In this document: piece by piece, positions 1 to 10,185 of the stretch
Layout: every line of letters starts with the position of its first letter
Position numbering within the stretch: position 1 is the stretch's first letter
NCBI GenBank assembly: GCA_002104895.1
Contig: MCFG01000652.1
Span: forward strand, 1-18,807
DNA length: 18,807 nucleotides
Origin: Anaeromyces robustus
Taxonomy: Eukaryota; Neocallimastigomycota; Neocallimastigomycetes; Neocallimastigales; Neocallimastigaceae
Reading direction: 5' to 3'
The notes under the pieces: generated by a model
Database searches by the model: none
Told to the model about the DNA's origin: nothing
Seen by the model: only the letters and a program-made list of their open reading frames with translations
Made by a program: the position numbers and the translations under genes

Positions 1-36
1 CTTATTATTAATGAATATATTATATAATATATGTAG
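1..36 (+). other. 3' end of an upstream intron (partial)
   Basis: AT-only sequence ends in TATGTAG at 30-36. From base 39 the frame reads LQAITINGIAFIYEAK, like the mature N-terminus of receptors of this type. The phase would be 1, with bases 37-38 completing a split codon. The donor is outside the window. Confidence 0.6.
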
Positions 37-427
37 GGTTTTTACAAGCTATAACAATAAATGGAATAGCATTTATATATGAAGCTAAAATTAATATATT
101 TTCCGAAGTAACTCAAGCATTTAATAAATATTCAGAAGAAAATGATTTAGATATAAATTTTCAATTAACAATTCTAACTGAAAGTAATTCTACAGCTTAT
201 TTGAATGATTATGGATCGATGATTGAAAATTTTCTTCAAAAAAAATCAGTAAAATATGATATATATTTCTTTTTTGATTCATTTACAGAAAAATATGGAC
301 AAGATTTAGTAGATTTAGAGGAATATTTGCCAAAAGAACATATCGATTTATTTGATCAATCTTTACTTAATATTAGTTGTATATATAACCATAAAATTGT
401 TGGGATGGTAAATATCATTATCATTAA

Positions 428-460
<33 letters not shown>

Positions 461-2769
461 AATAACAGTAAACATATGTATAAATATATAAAATATATAT
501 AAGAATAAAGTAATAAAACATATATATATATATATTATTAATAAATTTTAATTATATAATTTATTTATTTTTTTTTATTAAGCCTGTGACAGTGGATATG
601 AATGTTTTATATTCAAATAAAAATTTATTGGAAAAATATGATAAAAAACCCCCGAAAACATGGGATGAATTAATAGAAACGGGAAAATATATTAAAGAAA
701 AAGAAGAAGAATTGAATAATTATGTAGTTGGATTTAATGGAATGTTTAGTGGTACAACTCTAATCATCTTTCTATTTTATTTTACATATATATATTATAT
801 GTATGTATATTATTAATTTATTTATTTATATATATATATATAATAACAATTTATTTATATCAATTACATAAAAAAGATGATGATGATGGTGTTGTATCAA
901 TTTTTGAATTTATTAATTCATGTAGGGAATCAAATACTTCACCTTATCCATCATTAAAATCATAAGAAACTGAAGATGCTTTAAGAATAATCAAAAAAGT
1001 AAAAGAAGGAATTTGTACAGGTAATATATAAATATAATATATAAAAAATAATTTTTTTTTTTTTTATATATATAGAAAGAAAATTGATATATATTAAAAA
1101 TAATTATTTAAAAATAATCTTATTTATTAATTTATATTTATTTATTTATATCTATCTATCTACCTATCCTATCTATCTATATTATTATTATTATTATTAT
1201 TTTTTTATTATATAAGATTTAGAATTTTCATCTGGTATGATGTATGCTATAGAAAAACTTTATTATAGTAATGATACGTTATTTTTAAAATTTTATTTTG
1301 GTCCAACTCCACCAGTATATATAATTTCATCTTTACCAGGTTTAAAAGAGGGAGTTTCTGGTTCGATAGCTTCAACATTTATTATGTCATTGAACCGTTA
1401 TATTGAAGAAGATAAAAAAATAGCAGGAGCAAAAGTAATAGAGTTTTTTACTTCGAAAGAAGTTCAAAAAAAATATTTTTTAAAAAATAATGTATTATCT
1501 GGGATTTCTAGTTTGTATGATGATGAAGAAGTATGTGATTTAATTGCATGTGATGCTATTAAAGGTTCTCAACCATTTTCAACTTCAAATTATTATCTTA
1601 CCGAATTTTCAAAAGCATATTATTATAATAAATTAAGGACTATTGCTTATGAATATATTTATGGAAATGAAACCATAGAAAATGTAATAGAAAAGGCAGA
1701 AAATATTAGAAAATTATATCATTTTACTATAAGTCATCCTAACGAGGATTCCTCGTTGGGATTAATTTTTTTCATTATAATTATTAGTATTGGGTGTATT
1801 ATGATAATTTCTGTCCTATTAATATCTAAAATAAAATTAAAAAAAGTTGAATTAGTTTTTATACCTTATGATTTTTGGATTATATCTATTATTGGATCAT
1901 TTACAATGTTGTGTTCTATTTTTAGTTTATATGGAAAGTTAACCAGCAATAAATGTAATATGAGAATAACATTTTTTTCATTAGGTTTTTTATTGATTTT
2001 ATTTCCAATTTTAAATCAACTAATTATTAATTTTCCAACGTCTAATAAAATGTCTACATGGCTTAATAGAGTACGTAATAAATATTTAATATTTGGGTGC
2101 ATTTTAATTGTGGAAGTAATATACAATAGTTTATTATATTTTTCACCATATAGTGTTAAAAATGAATTTGTATTAGAAGGAAAAAATTTTCAAAAATGTG
2201 TCATGGAAAAACCATTTGGCCTATTTTTATTAATAATTGAATTATTAATAAAATATACTGTCATATTATGTATTTTAATTTTGATATTTATGGAATGGAA
2301 TATTAAACAAACTATCTATGATATGAGAATATTAATATCATCTGTTTTGATTGATGGACTTTTATTAATCATCTATTCTGTATTAGAATTTATCAATTTT
2401 AAAAATTTTACAGCCAATGGAGTATTATATGCTTCCACTATAATAATTTTTTCATTGTCTAATTTTGTATATATTTACGCATTAAGAGTTAGTTTATTAA
2501 TAAAACATGGTAATAATTCAATTGAAGAAATAATAAAACAATTACAAGAAAATAAAGAAAGATTTGAAGTAACTACTTTAAAAACTGTTAATATAAGTAG
2601 TAGTGGAAATCAATTAGATAATATTGATACTAATGATGCGGAGCATAGTGGTGGTTTAGCTAGTTTTAAAAGTCATAATAGTAAATATAATAGTCGTCAT
2701 AGTAGTGGTTTAGATCTCGATAAAATGAATGTATTTTTAAAATATCATTACAAAGAAACAAAGGATTAA
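37..2769 (+). CDS. Solute-binding (PBP type II-like) ectodomain fused to class C-like 7TM receptor; 5' partial, in-frame stop in exon 3
   Basis: Proposed model: join(37..407, 583..751, 877..1020, 1217..2769). Phases agree at all three internal junctions (0, 1, 1). The visible part is 745 codons. An AG at 35-36 and an open frame from 39 imply that the start and signal peptide lie on an upstream exon. Exons 1-4 give an ectodomain resembling bacterial family 1 solute-binding proteins: LYSNKNLLEKY, then PPKTWDE (649-669), and later a stretch ending FTSKEVQKKYF and SLYDDEEV. Seven hydrophobic helices follow (about 1759-2502). One Cys sits before helix 3 (NKC) and one in the loop before helix 5 (FQKC), which fits the usual GPCR disulfide. 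The C-terminal tail is Ser/Asn/His-rich and probably cytosolic. Oddity: TAA at 963-965 interrupts exon 3, while the frame is open and family-like on both sides, so this is a pseudogene, a null allele or a sequence error. The ligand is unknown. The family call is from memory of gut-fungal proteins. Confidence 0.82.
408..582 (+). other. Intron (receptor gene), phase 0, 175 bp
   Basis: The donor GTAAAT follows the codons for VGM, and the acceptor TTATTAAG precedes the codons for PVTVDM. The interior is almost pure A/T with an (AAT)n/(AAAT)n tract near 429-463 and a T-rich run just before the acceptor. Splicing restores one continuous frame. Confidence 0.8.
752..876 (+). other. Intron (receptor gene), phase 1, 125 bp
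   Basis: The donor GTACAA follows NGMFS plus one base, and the acceptor ATAAAAAAG ends at 876. Joining makes a GAT codon, followed by an Asp run and VVSIFEFINSCRES. The acceptor lacks a good pyrimidine tract. It was chosen because phase and downstream frame fit. Confidence 0.65.
1021..1216 (+). other. Intron (receptor gene), phase 1, 196 bp
   Basis: The donor GTAATA follows KEGICT plus one G, and the acceptor TATATAAG ends at 1216. Joining gives GAT and then LEFSSGMMYAIEKLY, so exon 4 begins before the ATG at 1237. The intron holds T runs, a TCTA-type repeat (about 1151-1180) and an (ATT)n tract. Confidence 0.8.
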
Positions 2770-3045
2770 TATAAATATATAATACTATTGTTAAATAATA
2801 TGTTTCATTATAATTTTCATTATAATATTTATATATATAATTTTTTAAAAAAAAAAATAAGAAATAAAAATAATTTATTATACAATTAAAAATTATCATT
2901 TTTATTATATACAACACAATAATATTTAATAAGTAAAATTTTGTATCAAATCAATTTTACATAGATTAAAATTATGAAACTGTCTAATAAAAGTTTTATT
3001 ATATAATAAATATTTATTATTATTATTTATTATTAATTATTTTTT

Positions 3046-3046
<1 letters not shown>

Positions 3047-3099
<53 letters not shown>
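3047..3099. repeat. (ATT)n microsatellite
   Basis: About 53 bp of uninterrupted ATT/TTA trinucleotide repeat, roughly 17 units. Confidence 0.9.
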
Positions 3100-3102
<3 letters not shown>

Positions 3103-3170
3103 ATTAATATAAAGATTATTAATTAGTTTTAGTATTAGTATTATTATTCATTATTCATTATTTATTATTA

Positions 3171-3246
3171 TTTATCATTATTATTATTATTTATCATTAT
3201 TATTATTATTTATCATTATTATTATTATTTATAATTATTATTATTA
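3171..3246. repeat. 19-bp minisatellite, 4 tandem copies
   Basis: Three exact copies of TTTATCATTATTATTATTA start at 3171, 3190 and 3209. A fourth at 3228 differs by C to A. It probably arose by duplication of an interrupted ATT microsatellite. Confidence 0.9.
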
Positions 3247-3291
3247 TTCAATATTATTTATTATTAATTATTATTTATTATTATTTATTAT

Positions 3292-3299
3292 TTATTATT

Positions 3300-3340
<41 letters not shown>

Positions 3341-3342
3341 TC
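3292..3342. repeat. Palindromic triplet repeat (ATT)n-(AAT)n-(ATT)n
   Basis: The TTA/ATT repeat switches to AAT near 3300 and back to ATT near 3327, so the flanks are reverse complements of the centre and can fold into AT-only hairpins. Confidence 0.75.
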
Positions 3343-3683
3343 ATTATTCATTATTCATTATTATTATTATTTTGTTATGATTATTATTATTATTGTTGTT
3401 TTTTAAATAATATAATATTATATTATATTATAATATATATATAAATAATATATTAAAATATAGGAATAAATTAAAAAGATTTAGATGGCTTAACACAAAT
3501 GTTTTAAATCAATCAATAAATAATTAAATTAATATAATATATATATAAATAATTAAATTAGAATTTTTTAAAAAATTTTTTTTAAACTTTTTCTTTTTTA
3601 TAATAATTTAGTCAATATCAAAAAAAAAAAAAAAAAAAAAGACTCGTTGAAGTAAAGAAGAGTTATTATATATATTAACTAAA

Positions 3684-4187
3684 ATGTATCCTATGCCACA
3701 ACCAGTAGGTGGTTATCCAACACAAGGATATCCATACAATAATTATAATAATTATAATAATTATAATGATAATAATAATGAAAATGAATATGAATATGTT
3801 ACTGATGAAGAAGGTGACTATATTGAAACCGAGGATGGTACTATTATGACTACTCAAGAAGCTCAAAATAATGGTATATTAGAACTAGTGGAAAGTACTG
3901 ATCGTGGTATTGGTCAAAAACTTTTAGTTAGTACTGCTATATTTGGTGGAGCAACCATATTAAAAAAACAAATAAAGAAAAGAATGAAGAAACAAAAGAA
4001 AAAGCAATTCCAAGAACAAAATCAACATAATAATAAAAAAGATAATAAAGATACCCCATATAATAATAATTATAATAATACTTATAATAATAATAATAAT
4101 AATTATCCACCTAATAATTCTCAGAATAGTTATAATGGTACAAATTATGGAACACCAATTTATGGAGCACCAGGCAGTAACTTTTAA
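3684..4187 (+). CDS. Asn/Tyr-rich protein with acidic core and one hydrophobic segment; paralog of the gene at 6702
   Basis: A 167-aa single-exon gene of a family I do not recognise. The head (1-34) is MYPMPQPVGGYP followed by repeated YNN. An acidic core (about 35-62) contains EYEYVTDEEGDYIETEDG and then EAQNNG. RGIGQKLLVSTAIFGGATIL (75-93) is hydrophobic and Gly-containing, long enough for one membrane pass. A Lys/Arg-rich stretch (94-107) follows it, and the tail (108-167) is Asn/Gln-rich, ending in YGTPIYGAPGSNF. There is no clear signal peptide. The order core, hydrophobic segment, basic stretch, Asn/Tyr tail is shared with the 202-aa product of the gene at 6702, which supports real coding. 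The first ATG after an A-rich leader is used as the start, and both paralogs start MY-MP. A single-pass membrane protein is inference; a soluble scaffold is possible. Confidence 0.85.
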   Translation: MYPMPQPVGGYPTQGYPYNNYNNYNNYNDNNNENEYEYVTDEEGDYIETEDGTIMTTQEAQNNGILELVESTDRGIGQKLLVSTAIFGGATILKKQIKKRMKKQKKKQFQEQNQHNNKKDNKDTPYNNNYNNTYNNNNNNYPPNNSQNSYNGTNYGTPIYGAPGSNF

Positions 4188-6701
<2,514 letters not shown>

Positions 6702-7310
6702 ATGTACCAAATGCCATTCCCAGGAGGTGGTTATCCACCACAAGGTTATCCACCACCACAAGGTTATCCACAAGGTGGTTATCCACCACCAGGTGGTTTT
6801 AATAATGGACCATATAATAATTATAATAATAATGAAGATGAAGAAAGTGAATATGAATATATTACTGATGATGAAGGTGATTATATTGAAGATGAAGATG
6901 GTTCTATTTTAACTATGGAAGAAGCTCAAAATAGAGGATTAGTAGAACCAGCTACTGGTGAACGTGGTATTGGAAAGAAACTTTTAATTGGTGGTGCTAT
7001 TCTTGGTGGTACCATATTTCTTAGAAAACAATTAAAAAAGAAGAAGAAAGTTAAAAAGCAAAAGAATAATAATAATAATAAACCTTCCTATACACCACCA
7101 CCACAACAAAATAATACTTATGGAACAAAACCATTTAATTCACAACAAGCACCACCACCACAACAACAAAGTATGTATGGACAAAGTATTTATGGACAAC
7201 CACAAAATCCGACACCAAATATTTATGGTACACCTGCTCAACAATACCCAAATTATAATAGAGGTGTTCCTCCACCAAATATTTATGGTTATGGTGGTCC
7301 ATCTTGGTAG
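6702..7310 (+). CDS. Pro/Gly/Tyr-rich protein with acidic core and one hydrophobic segment; paralog of the gene at 3684
   Basis: A 202-aa single-exon gene of an unrecognised family. The head (1-40) carries GYPP/YPPPQG repeats like those in annexin A7 heads and other flexible linkers. An acidic core (about 49-78) contains EYEYITDDEGDYIEDEDG and then EAQNRG. GIGKKLLIGGAILGGTIFL (89-107) is a hydrophobic segment with GG pairs that could pack a helix. A Lys-rich stretch (108-121) follows. The tail (122-202) is Pro/Gln/Asn-rich with repeated YG motifs (MYGQSIYGQP, NIYGTP, NIYGYGG). The core and hydrophobic segment align without gaps to the 167-aa paralog except for a short variable stretch, while heads and tails differ. 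That is the pattern expected for a conserved functional core with fast-evolving disordered flanks. No cysteine, catalytic motif or signal peptide is seen. Membrane association is inferred. Confidence 0.9.
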   Translation: MYQMPFPGGGYPPQGYPPPQGYPQGGYPPPGGFNNGPYNNYNNNEDEESEYEYITDDEGDYIEDEDGSILTMEEAQNRGLVEPATGERGIGKKLLIGGAILGGTIFLRKQLKKKKKVKKQKNNNNNKPSYTPPPQQNNTYGTKPFNSQQAPPPQQQSMYGQSIYGQPQNPTPNIYGTPAQQYPNYNRGVPPPNIYGYGGPSW

Positions 7311-7953
7311 ATAATATAAGTAATTTTCTTACAAAAAAAAAAAAAAAAGAAGAAAAAAAGCTATAATAATTTTATTATTAATAATAAAATTAATTAATTA
7401 AAAATATCAAATACTTTTATAACATAAAATTTAATATTATTATAATAATATAATTACAATAAAGAATAATTATAATTATCTATTTATTATCATTTTTTTG
7501 ATTTTTAATTTTTTTTTGTTTTTTCGCCGAGAATATTTTATGTATTATCAAAATTTGTAAATTTTTATATATATATTAAAATAAGTAAATAAGTAAATAA
7601 GTAAAAATAAATAAACAAATAAATAAATAAAAAATAAAATAAAAGTAATTAATAAAAAATAATTAAAAAAACATGACCATAATGAATAAATAAATTTTAT
7701 AAGTGTTAAAAAAAGATTATTAAAAAATATAATTATGATAAATAAATAAAAAAGTGTTATTCTTTAATATTTATATTATTGAAGAATTAGTAAAAAGAAA
7801 TATATAAATATATACATACATACATATATATATAAAGTATATATTTGGTTTAATATAACATTATTTAATTCTATAATCAACTTCTCTACGAGCTATTGAA
7901 GGCTATATTATTTAAATCCTTTGGAACTTGGGAGGATTCAATGGAAGGGGTTA
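7311..7953. other. Spacer downstream of the paralog, AT-rich with one more complex patch
   Basis: No gene seen. It contains a long A run shortly after the stop (about 7333-7348), a 26-bp palindrome at 7367-7392, AAAT-type repeats (about 7580-7640), and from about 7870 a higher-complexity stretch just before the LINE-related repeat. Confidence 0.6.
7367..7392. repeat. 26-bp perfect palindrome downstream of a stop codon
   Basis: Bases 7367-7379 (TAATTTTATTATT) are followed directly by their exact reverse complement at 7380-7392. It lies 57 bp after the stop of the 202-aa gene and just after an A run, so in RNA it falls in the likely 3' UTR. AT-only palindromes arise easily here, so function is unproven. 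Confidence 0.75.
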
Positions 7954-8317
7954 TATTTATTAGAATAAAAAATACAACTTTATATTTAATAATTAATATT
8001 TCAATATTTAAATTATTGAGCCGATTCTATTACCAACCCAAGTAGAAATAGAATAGAAACCCAAGTAGAAATAGAATAGATCAATTTTTTACTTTGATTC
8101 TATATGTAGAATTAAGAGCTAGTATGGATTTATTGTTTTTACATATTATTATACTACTTTTTTTTCCCTCCAGTATTATTCATTATTATCTATAATATTT
8201 TACTGGTTTTTTATTTTTTTAGTATCATTTTTTCATTATGTGTTTTTTTATGATTAATGTATATTAATATTTAAACTCAATAAAGATGATGTAAAAATTA
8301 TATGCTATAAAAAAAAA
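7954..8317 (+). mobile_element. Short non-autonomous LINE-derived element with poly(A) tail
   Basis: The first 67 bp (7954-8020) are about 93% identical to 8319-8384. Bases from about 8060 to 8308 match the 3' UTR of the LINE fragment at 9469-9717 along their full length. Shared landmarks are CCCTCCAGTATTATTCAT, TTACTGGTTTTTTATTTTTT and a terminal AATAAA about 25 nt before poly(A). The copy ends in an A9 run (8309-8317). It lacks coding sequence and carries a 23-bp tandem duplication around ACCCAAGTAGAAATAGAATAG (about 8037-8082). Its length and tail fit a retroposed or internally deleted derivative of the neighbouring LINE. Confidence 0.75.
8024..8054 (+). other. Conserved hairpin, copy 1 (short element)
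   Basis: ATTCTATT (8024-8031) pairs with AATAGAAT (8047-8054) around a loop containing CCCAAGT. Compared with the copies near 8400 and 9470, one C-G pair is replaced by T-A on both arms, so the stem is kept. Confidence 0.6.
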
Positions 8318-8385
8318 GTATTTATTAGAATAATAAATACAACTTTATATTTGATAATTAATATTTCAATATTTAGTTATTGAGC

Positions 8386-8419
8386 CTATCCTATCACCGA
8401 CCCAAGTGGAATAGGATAG
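8386..8419 (+). other. Conserved hairpin, copy 2 (upstream of LINE coding remnant)
   Basis: CTATCCTAT (8386-8394) pairs perfectly with ATAGGATAG (8411-8419) around CACCGACCCAAGTGGA. The GACCCAAGTGGAATAGGATAGATCAA block is repeated at 9467-9492, so the LINE fragment has the same block on both sides of its coding part. Confidence 0.65.
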
Positions 8420-8462
8420 ATCAAAAGTTGGATTTATAGTTAGATAAATCTTTAAACTTTTC

Positions 8463-9354
8463 ATGGAAATGGAAATTTTTTTTTTCTCATTATTAAAACA
8501 TCTAGCTCAAGTTAGATGTTTTAATAAGTGGAAGGATTCCAACTGCATTATCTCAAAGTTAATCAATAATGTTTCTACAACAAGAAAAGGGACTTGGGAC
8601 AAAGAGAGTAAAATATTAAATGATAAATTAAACAATATTTCATCCTTTTCTAAAAAAATTATGGAATTCATTTGGGACAGAGACATAAACAATGATAAAA
8701 TGATTAAAGCTAAAACTTATAAAATGAACAATTTTGAAAATTCCAGAAATTACTTAAAACCTAATCTAGAATTTCCTGAATATATCAAAGGTTTTAGGTG
8801 GATTCTTAGGAGGGCAAGATGTGGATATAAAATTGATGCTCGAGTTGCTAAAGCTGCTAAAATGAATAATAATTCTTGTCCTAATTGTTGTTCATGTTGT
8901 TTCCATTGTGACAGTTATCCAAGAATTGACCATTGATTTATTTATTGCTTCTTATTTAATAATCTTCGTACTAATCATTTCTTTGATCTAAATAGAAATT
9001 TTTTTTTATTTTTTAGATAGTCTTTTTAATAGTTTAGTTGTGACCAGTGATAATTTTAGTGTAGATAATAGAATTAATAATATTGTGAAAGGTTATAAAA
9101 GTAGTGATAAAATTAGGATCAATAGTATAAGTAATATAGATATTTTAGGAAATAGAAAAATTGTTAATAGGTATCGAATTTATATTTTTTTAATTGGTGG
9201 AAGAGAACATGGTTTTAATAAAATAAACAACAATTGTTCATACAAAAAGGAATGGGAATGTTTGTTTAAGTGTCAGACTGAATCTGGTACTTATTAAAAA
9301 TCTCCATTCTTGTTGCGATCTGCGGCTCTATTGAATGATATCAGTTGTCTGTAA
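8463..9354 (+). pseudogene. C-terminal remnant of LINE polyprotein (Cys/His zinc-knuckle region), disrupted
   Basis: Reading 8463-8936 gives a basic segment ending FRWILRRARCGYKIDARVAKAAK, then CPNCCSCCFHC and IDH. This matches the Cys/His-rich region found after the reverse transcriptase in many LINEs, usually followed by a Trp. Here a TGA (8934-8936) stands at that place, consistent with a TGG to TGA change. The same frame continues with FIYCFLFNNLRTNHF. A T9 run (8999-9007) then shifts to the next frame, which reads through YIFLIGGREHGFN and KKEWECLFKCQTESGTY to a TAA at 9295-9297. After that it continues with a further LKSPFLL-like end (KSPFLLRSAALLNDI) to TAA at 9352-9354. Two nonsense codons and one frameshift make it non-functional. 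The apparent ATG at 8463 is not a natural start. Confidence 0.75.
8490..8527. repeat. 15-bp perfect inverted repeat, 8-nt loop
   Basis: TTATTAAAACATCTA (8490-8504) and TAGATGTTTTAATAA (8513-8527) are exact reverse complements separated by GCTCAAGT. It lies inside the LINE coding remnant (LLKHLAQVRCFNK). Confidence 0.85.
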
Positions 9355-9455
9355 AAAAAAACAACATATATTGTTCAATAAAAAATTTAAAACCAACCTC
9401 TCCAGGAATGTCAATGCTGATAACTCAGTAGGACAGCCTAGTAAGGCAAATGCCG

Positions 9456-9485
9456 ATCCTATTTCTGACCCAAGTGGAATAGGAT
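9456..9485 (+). other. Conserved hairpin, copy 3 (LINE 3' UTR)
   Basis: ATCCTATT (9456-9463) pairs with AATAGGAT (9478-9485) around TCTGACCCAAGTGG. It lies about 230 bp before the poly(A), where a structure recognised by the element's own reverse transcriptase is known in several LINE families. The role here is inferred. Confidence 0.65.
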
Positions 9486-10147
9486 AGATCAATTTTACTT
9501 AAATTTTAAATGTAGAATTAAGGGCTTGGTACGGATTTATTGTTTTTACATATTATTATTTACATTACTTTATACCCTCCAGTATTATTCATAATTATCT
9601 ATAATATTTTACTGGTTTTTTATTTTTTTAGTATCATTTTTTCATTATGTGTTTTTTTATGATTCATGTATTTTAATATTTAAATTCAATAAAAGTGACG
9701 TACAAATTGTGTGCCATAAAAAAAAAAAAAAAAAAAAAAGTAGGAATAGAATGTTATAATTTAGATATATGAAATATTGAATAATATTTAGGAAATGGAA
9801 TTTCTATATTTTTAAAAAAGAAAGTCCTATTATTCATTATAGTTATTTAAATATATTTAAATAATTTTTTTTTAAAAATTTATATATTATGGAACTAAAA
9901 AAAACAAGTAAATATAAATAAATAAAAAAATTCAATAACTAAACTAACTAACTAAACTAACTAACTAACTAAATAAATAAAATAAATAATGTTTATTTTA
10001 TAATTAATAATTAATAAATATATAAATTAATAAATTATATATGTAGTTTTAATAATATAATAAAAAGAAATTATGAGAATAAATATACTATTATGAAAAT
10101 CTTTTTAATTATTTTTGACTCTACATAATGGTTTTCCTCCTTCTATA

Positions 10148-10153
<6 letters not shown>

Positions 10154-10181
<28 letters not shown>
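10154..10181. repeat. Homopolymer T28
   Basis: Uninterrupted run of about 28 T between AAA and AAATAATAA. It could be an old retroposon poly(A) tail on the minus strand, but no element body is recognisable beside it. Confidence 0.85.

Positions 10182-10185
<4 letters not shown>

Larger units (their letters stand above)
2770..3683. other. Intergenic spacer rich in ATT-type simple repeats
   Basis: No gene is supported. The stretch is AT-only with microsatellites between about 3005 and 3390 and an A20 run near 3620-3639, just upstream of the next gene. It should hold the 3' end of the receptor transcript and the promoter of the gene at 3684, but no specific motif can be defended. Confidence 0.7.
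8319..9739 (+). mobile_element. Defective LINE fragment: 5' repeat, C-terminal coding remnant, 3' UTR, poly(A)
   Basis: It begins immediately after the A9 tail of the short element with the 67-bp direct repeat. A hairpin block follows (about 8385-8422), then a coding remnant (8463-9354) and a 3' UTR. The 3' UTR (about 9355-9717) contains a second hairpin block (9452-9490) and AATAAA near 9689. The element ends in A22 (9718-9739). The endonuclease and reverse transcriptase regions are absent, so this is a 5'-truncated or internally deleted copy. The base composition of the coding part is less AT-extreme than the surroundings. No clean target-site duplication could be found. Confidence 0.8.

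Noticed and set aside
2666-2917. Minus-strand open frame overlapping the receptor C-terminus
   Set aside because: Tyr/Ile/Asn/Phe simple-sequence peptide lying antisense to a well supported exon and spacer; no domain or conserved feature.
3171-3246. CRISPR-like regularly spaced repeat
   Set aside because: Units are directly adjacent without spacers, and the genome is eukaryotic.
3675-3866. Minus-strand open frame over the first paralog
   Set aside because: Poly-Ile product of antisense AAT-repeat codons; the plus-strand frame has a paralog and this one does not.
6727-7314. His/Val-rich frames overlapping the 202-aa gene
   Set aside because: Plus-one shadow frames of a low-complexity coding region; the paralog conservation lies in the other frame.
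7870-7953. Possible tRNA or other small RNA gene in a more complex patch
   Set aside because: No cloverleaf, no TTC-type T-loop and no acceptor stem could be drawn; resemblance to the LINE 3' UTR is a better guess.
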